Shown here: piece after piece, positions 58,774 to 64,000 of the stretch
How positions within the stretch are numbered: position 1 is the first letter of the stretch
Layout of the letters: each line of letters starts with the position of its first letter
DNA from: Heracleum sosnowskyi
Taxonomy: Eukaryota > Streptophyta > Magnoliopsida > Apiales > Apiaceae
Assembly: GCA_030848705.1 (NCBI GenBank)
Contig: CM061243.1
Location: forward strand, 119,560,674 to 119,624,673
Length of the DNA stretch: 64,000 nucleotides
Direction: 5' to 3'
Position numbers and translations under genes: made by a program
Notes under the pieces: generated by a model
Told to the model about the DNA's origin: nothing
Seen by the model: the letters and a program-made list of their open reading frames with translations, nothing else
The model's database searches: none

Positions 58774-60245
58774 TTGTTTGCTCTTCAGCTCAACAGATTA
58801 CTTGTTCTGTTACTTCTCATCTTTTGGTATCCAAGATGTTCATTTCTTTTGTTTATGGATTTAATGTTAGTCATGACTCAGGATCGTTGTTGCCTTTGGG
58901 ATGAGAAGTCTTCGTTAGGTAACATAATTGGTGACATGCTATGGGCCCTGAGCGGTGATTCCAACACTTGTATAAGCTTGGATGAAAAAATGGGTGGTAG
59001 TTTAAAATGTACCACGGGTATGGCCGATTTCAAAGGGTTTCTGATGCGTCTTGGACTTACAGATTTGAAACTTTCTGGATAGCATTTTACTTGGTGGGAT
59101 AGCAATCTTGATGCACCTAAATTCATGAACCTTGACCGTGCTTTAGTTAACCTCTCTTGGCATGATTCCTTTCCTCTGGCTTGTGCAAATCTTTTGGAAC
59201 GAGGGTTATCCAATCACAGCCCAGCTGCCAACTTGCCTAAAGTTGCCTAATCAGTTCCGGCTTAAACCGTTCCATCTTTCATTTACTTGATTGAACATCC
59301 AAATTTTATGCGTGTTGTAGAAGACAACTAGTCTTAAACGGGTTAAGGTAGGATTAAAGGCTTTAAACTCGAAGGTGGGTAGCTTATATGCCCTAGTTTG
59401 TTCTACTAGAGCAGCCCTTCTCTCTTTCCAGAAAGATCTACCGTGATCTCCAACTAGTGATCAGCTTGTAACGGAGAAAAATCTTATTAATGCTTTCTCG
59501 GATGCTCTTAGTAAGGAGGAATATTTCTTAAGGCAGAAATCTCGTGTGAAGTGGTTGAAAAATGGTGATGGTAATAATAAATTCTTCTTTTTTTCATGTA
59601 AGAACAAATGGAATACTAACAAAGTGACATCTTTATATGATAATGATGGTATTCTTCGTGAGACTCGCGAGGAGATTGTTTCGATTGCAGTTTCCTTTTA
59701 CACACACCTGTTGGGTGGCCATAGGCCTGTACAGAAGATTCCTGCAGATATTGTTTTGCCAACCAATATGTCTTCTCAAGTCACTGCTCTTTCTGCTCCT
59801 TTTACAGAGGAGGAAATTCTTAAGATGTTCAAAAAATGGCTAAGAATAGGAGCCCTGGTCCATATGGATTTACTGTAGAGTTCTTTCTTGCCAATTGGAG
59901 TACTATTGGTCATGAGGTTATTGCTGACTTGCTGGCATCTTGCATTTCTTTGACACTCTTAAGCTTCCGTGTATTGTTAATTCTGTGGCTATCTCACTTG
60001 TGCCCAAGATACCAACTTCTGCTGAAATGAGTCACTTTCGCCCTATTTCTTGTTGCAATGTAATATACAAGTGCATCTCGAAGCTGCTCTCCTATAGACT
60101 CAAACTTGTTATTCCTGGTCTGATTTCCCATATGCAATCTGTGTTTGTTCCAAACCGTTCCATCAGTGACAATGTGCTTCTTGCGCAAGTTTTTTGCAAG
60201 GGCTATCATTTAGCTTCAGGGAAGCCGCTTCGATATCTAGCTTGA
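58774..60245 (+). mobile_element. LINE, right part: ORF2 endonuclease and 5' half of RT, 3' truncated
   Basis: It continues the LINE broken at 50586. Endonuclease C-terminal motifs: GSLKCTTGMADFKGFL, HFTWWDSNL, NLDRALVN and SNHSP. These are followed by KWLKNGDGNNKFFF and RT motifs NRSPGPYGF (Asp usual), HFRPISCCNVIYK and PNRSISDN. Frameshifts and stops are frequent. The RT catalytic F/YADD region is absent because the sequence ends near 60245, with no poly(A). It cannot move by itself. Confidence 0.88.
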
Positions 60246-60383
60246 ATCTTTAATCTCTTCCGACTTGGCAAAATATGAATATATACTTCTCTCGCCTATG
60301 ATTTATAGGGACATACAACCTCTAATGCATCAACAAATCCTCATTCTTCATGTCATTATCAATTTAAGTATTTGATAGTAGAG

Positions 60384-61753
60384 TGATAAGAACTCTAATT
60401 TGAGAATTAGTCACTTCCAGAATTTAGATTTCTAATAAGACTCTAAACTTATATACAAGCTATGTGTAAAGCATAATGTAACATAAGATGTAAAAGAGAT
60501 AACTACAACTCAACCAAGGACAAGACAGACAATAATATTAACAGAAGCACAGGAATCCAGAATCAATGAAGAAAAGGTAAACTCAAAAAATCAAAATACG
60601 TTATGTATTCTTGAAGTCCGTAAACAGGTCACGGAAAGAAGTTCATGAAAATGTTCAAGCCTCAGTGACAGCAAAAGAAACAAGACTTTCAAGACGACAG
60701 AAGTATGTGAATGATTTAGAGTCAGTACCACAGGATTCCAGTGATGAAGCAACCAGGACGACAAAGGACTTATCAGCAGCATTGAATTGCAGACATAAAA
60801 GAAGAATTGATCAAGTGTTATTCATCTGTGAACCAGACCAGTTGCACTAGGTGACGGCACTAAAAGATCAAGTTGTTTTATCGTCTCAGAAGAAAATGAT
60901 ACAGTCTGAAACTTAAACACCCTGAAGCTCAGCATCTTTTCTTTTTTAAGTCAAAGACAAGAATTGAGTTCGATGGTTTTTCAATAAAGAAAACCATCGA
61001 ATGTAAGTCAAGGAATTCAAATGAAAACTAATGAATTAACTTTTCATTCGATAGTTTTTTATTTTATAATAAAAAACCATTGAATGTAAAGTTGATTCTA
61101 AAGTTTTGATTTGATGGAATTGAATTACATTAACTCAAAGTCAAAAGAAAAGAGCTCGATAGTTTTTATTTCCTAAAAACTATCGAATGGGATAAATGAA
61201 GTCCATTTGAATTCTATTACAAAAGAATTTAACTTTCAATAGTTTTTATTTAAAAACTATCGAATGGAAAACTCTTTTTAATAATTCGATAGTTTTCATT
61301 TGGAAAAGTGGGTGAAAAGTTTATTTGTTTGTCAGGTTGATGAGAATTGGACGGCCAAGATTGTTTTAACAATTAAGGTTCGATAGTTTTCAAAAACAGA
61401 AGTCTACAATTAACAGAGAGAAGAGAGTGTCTTCTTAAGTCGAGGTTAGTTCATAGTAGCAACTACTGAGAGAGAGTTTTGAGCCGGAGAAGATCATAGA
61501 ATTTTATAGTGCTCAGAATTCTTTCATTGTATTGATTATGAATAACCTAGAACTCATTGAAGCTAATCTACGGATTAGAAATTGTAGCACCCCTCGAGGT
61601 TTATATTTATAAAACGATATATTCCCCGACTTTTGGTTTGGTTTGGTGTGTTTGATTTCGTTATAGAACTGAATGAATTATCCGCGAACGAAATTGAATT
61701 ATTTGTGAGTATCGTATTCAACCCCCCCTTCTACGATACTTCGGGACCTAACA
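60384..61753 (+). repeat. SIRE-like 5' LTR, left boundary uncertain
   Basis: The right end is clear: ...GGGACCTAACA at 61753 followed by a PBS-like sequence. The left end may be TGATAAGAACTC at 60384, but no TSD was found. It holds a C-run near 61720 and an array of inverted repeats around TTCGATAGTTTTT. Confidence 0.6.
60968..61400. repeat. Array of short inverted repeats (TTCGATAGTTTTT hairpins)
   Basis: Four self-complementary hairpins of 30-40 bp lie at about 60968-61002, 61047-61085, 61151-61190 and 61229-61267, each TTCGATAGTTTTT-loop-AAAAACTATCGAATG or a close variant. Single arms follow at about 61283 and 61378. Arms are well matched although the loops differ. Confidence 0.85.
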
Positions 61754-64000
61754 ATTGGTACCAAAGCTTGTTAATCGATATACAGATTAGATCCGGTGTT
61801 TTAGGCCAATCACTCAAGTTCTCAGAATTTTCGGATTTTTTAATTTTCAAAATTTTCATTTCTTGAAATTTTTGAATTTTAAATAATTTGAATTTTATTC
61901 TTGAAATATTTTATTTTTCAAAAAGTTCGAAATTCTTGGAATTTAAAATATTTCATATCATAAGCCAAAGGTTCTCAAAAGATTGTTAGAGAGGAGGTTA
62001 GGAATGGACAAACAAATATCTCAGTAACGTTTATTAATGTTGGAACCTCAGAACAGAATAGAAGAATTACTAGTAGCTGAATCAGAAGAAGCTCAGGTAG
62101 AAAACCTCGAGAGACTAGACTAAAGATCAGTGTTTCACTTGTCAAGGAAGTTTAGTCACATCAGATTCAGAAGGAGTACAAAAGCCACATCCATGGATCA
62201 GGCTTATTTATTACGAAGCAAAGATTCTTCAGGATTCAGTTCAAAGAGGTAGTTACAGACTGAGATGGTAACAAAAACAAGAGTGATAGTTTCAACTATG
62301 ATAAGAACTATGTAACGAGAAACTATCAGGGTGTGCTACACAATGAAGAAGCCTAACAAACAAAGAAGAATAGGGACTCAGTTAATAGCTAAAACAGAAG
62401 TGGAATGCTTTGTTGAAGAAGCATCAGCACAAAACTTATGTTGCTTAAGGAAAGAGTTGGGATGGATCAGATGATGAGAAGATCATGGATATCTTGCTTT
62501 CATAGCAATCTCTGAAGATGATTCACCTCACATATCTCAGGTATCTTTTCCTTGAACCAGTGCAGTATTTAATTCTCAATATTCAAAGCATGTACATAGG
62601 AGAACTTATATATGTGTGTATGAATATTTGTAGAATAAGATTTGCAAGTGAGATAAAAGCTTTCTTAAGAAACAACTCTTAGTTTTAGGGGTTAAGTTTC
62701 TGGCACATAAGACCTTAGTAAAGCTAAGTTTCAGTATCCCTAGTAGAACAAGATTTGCTCATTTATTCTGAATTGTTTGTTAAGGGATAATCAGTTTGAA
62801 GGATGGAGGAATTACCTTTAGAGTCAGTAGAATTTGTAGAACACCAAGCTGTATCTAAAACTGACTTAGGTAATAGAGAAAGTTAGATGCCATACAACAA
62901 CAGAATGGATTAGATAGAATTAGTGATTTAATTGTTAATTCTTTTATTCCATGTGTGCTTAGAAAATTATTGAATATCTGTAAATCTACTTGCTACCTGT
63001 TACACTTGTGTATATTGGTTAAAGTAGAAAGTACTGAATTTTCTAAAATGCAGAACATGCCTAATTTGCACATCTCTTATCTGCAATGTCAAAATGCTCA
63101 ATGTATGCCATTTATTCTTATTAACATGTTTGCTTATTTAAATATTATGAATGCATATCTTAGAACTTGCATTAATCATAGAAAAATCATGTTTAAGAAT
63201 TACATTAGAGCAACGACTGCAAGGTCAGTCAGAGATAAGAATAAGCATGTATAGGTTGAAGCTGTTGTTACCACTTTTAAAAGCAAAATCTCTAATCCAT
63301 CTGGACCCAAGCAAATAAGTTGGGTACCAAGAACTGTCAATCCATTTGTGAGTGCAGGCAAATCAGGTTAATCGATTTATATGCTTTCTTGGTCTTTACT
63401 ACTGAAGACATATGATCGAAGAAAGATCTTGCCATCAAATGTGATTGAGAAAGCTGTTCCGTTAATAATCTTTGGAGATGACAGCAAAGGTTTTCATCAC
63501 GGGACATGGCTACGTTTGAAATGGAATGTCATCATGTTTACAATAATTGGTATCATTGATAACAACTAATAGTTGGAGTCAAGGATAACAATTAGAAGCA
63601 ACTCTCTTGCTGAAGATTCAAAGCACAAATCTTTTTATTCAATGAAGGAGCAGTGTTTTATCTCAAGCAGGAAGGTTGAGAAGCTCTCACCCTTGCATGA
63701 CAATACAAGGAACTCTTTTCTAAAGATGGTATTGGTGAGAGGACTGCCTCATCTGGGATTCAAGCTAGATGAAATATATGAGGCATGTCATTAAGGGAAG
63801 TCAAAGAAACATCACAGAAAAGCTATAATGTGATAAGCATTACTGAGCCGCTTCAGATGATACGTATGGAACTCTACGGACTAGTTAATGTCTTATCTAC
63901 AACAAAGTAAAGATATACTTCAGTGATGGTTGATGACTACTCTTAATACAAACTGGTGTTGTTTATTCAATCTGAAGGACAGGACATCACAGATGAGATT
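61754..64000 (+). mobile_element. Decayed copia element 4 internal region, runs off the window
   Basis: Gag is unrecognisable to about 63280. Then come the usual Gag end before protease (SGPKQISWVPRTVNPF near 63300), a protease-region remnant (VIEKAVPLIIFGDDSKG near 63440), a pre-integrase block (CFISSRKVEKLSPLH near 63655), integrase zinc-region remnants (LVRGLPHLGFKLDEIYEAC near 63725) and an integrase-core start (VDDYS near 63925). Stops and frameshifts separate all blocks. It is the oldest copia copy here. Confidence 0.8.
61756..61767 (+). promoter_or_regulatory. Degenerate primer-binding site of copia element 4
   Basis: TGGTACCAAAGC stands two bases after the LTR, a two-substitution variant of the TGGTATCAGAGC site. 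Confidence 0.7.

Noticed and set aside
1..64000. tRNA, rRNA and snoRNA genes
   Set aside because: No cloverleaf, rRNA core or box C/D pattern was recognised by eye. A tRNAscan and Infernal run would be decisive.

Overview
This is an AT-rich plant nuclear window, most likely from a eudicot. It has spliced GT-AG genes, Ty1/copia retrotransposons primed by initiator tRNA-Met, CACTA, Stowaway and hAT elements, and plant-only protein families. I cannot name the species. Most of the window is nested transposable elements. Host sequence survives as two ankyrin-family genes, three decayed genes and a few orphan exons.

Layout. 1-1967 (minus): decayed LRR receptor kinase resembling CEPR1/XIP1, with about 400 bp inserted in the kinase domain. 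2833-7241 (minus): nine-exon ankyrin-repeat gene with a LINE scrap in intron 4. 7581-8600: Helitron-like end, a Stowaway MITE and an MPK4-like MAP kinase pseudogene. 9140-17184: complete Copia element 1 (TSD ATTTA), with a hAT MITE nested in its 3' LTR. 17878-22966 (minus): orphan exons, a solo LTR (TSD CTGTC) and an unrecognised decayed gene with duplicated exon modules. 23359-25611: a second Stowaway copy, a degenerate tandem array and an LTR-like remnant.

25612 to about 35900: CACTA element 1. Its minus strand carries a GRF zinc-finger ORF, a DUF4216 exon and the TnpD-type transposase. Its plus strand carries a TnpA-type Transposase_24 gene. A 174-bp tandem array lies between the two divergent genes. 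36392-37597 (plus): part of a second ankyrin-family gene. 37630-49436: SIRE-like Copia element 2 (11.8 kb) with an extra ORF of about 1,200 codons downstream of pol.

49441-60245 is a stack of three elements. A decayed LINE is split by a minus-strand non-autonomous LTR element (50587-58773, TSD TTGTT). That element is split by CACTA element 2 (51735-56295, TSD TAT). CACTA element 2 carries captured exons of an aspartate aminotransferase gene and of an unidentified membrane protein. 60384-64000 is a fourth, heavily decayed copia element whose LTR is full of short inverted repeats.

The points most worth following up are: the gene-capturing CACTA (Pack-CACTA); the continuous ORF of the non-autonomous LTR element on both sides of that insertion; a possible self-priming primer-binding site in Copia element 1; the large extra ORF of Copia element 2; and the hairpin array at 60.97-61.4 kb. 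All family calls were made by eye from translated motifs, without database searches.
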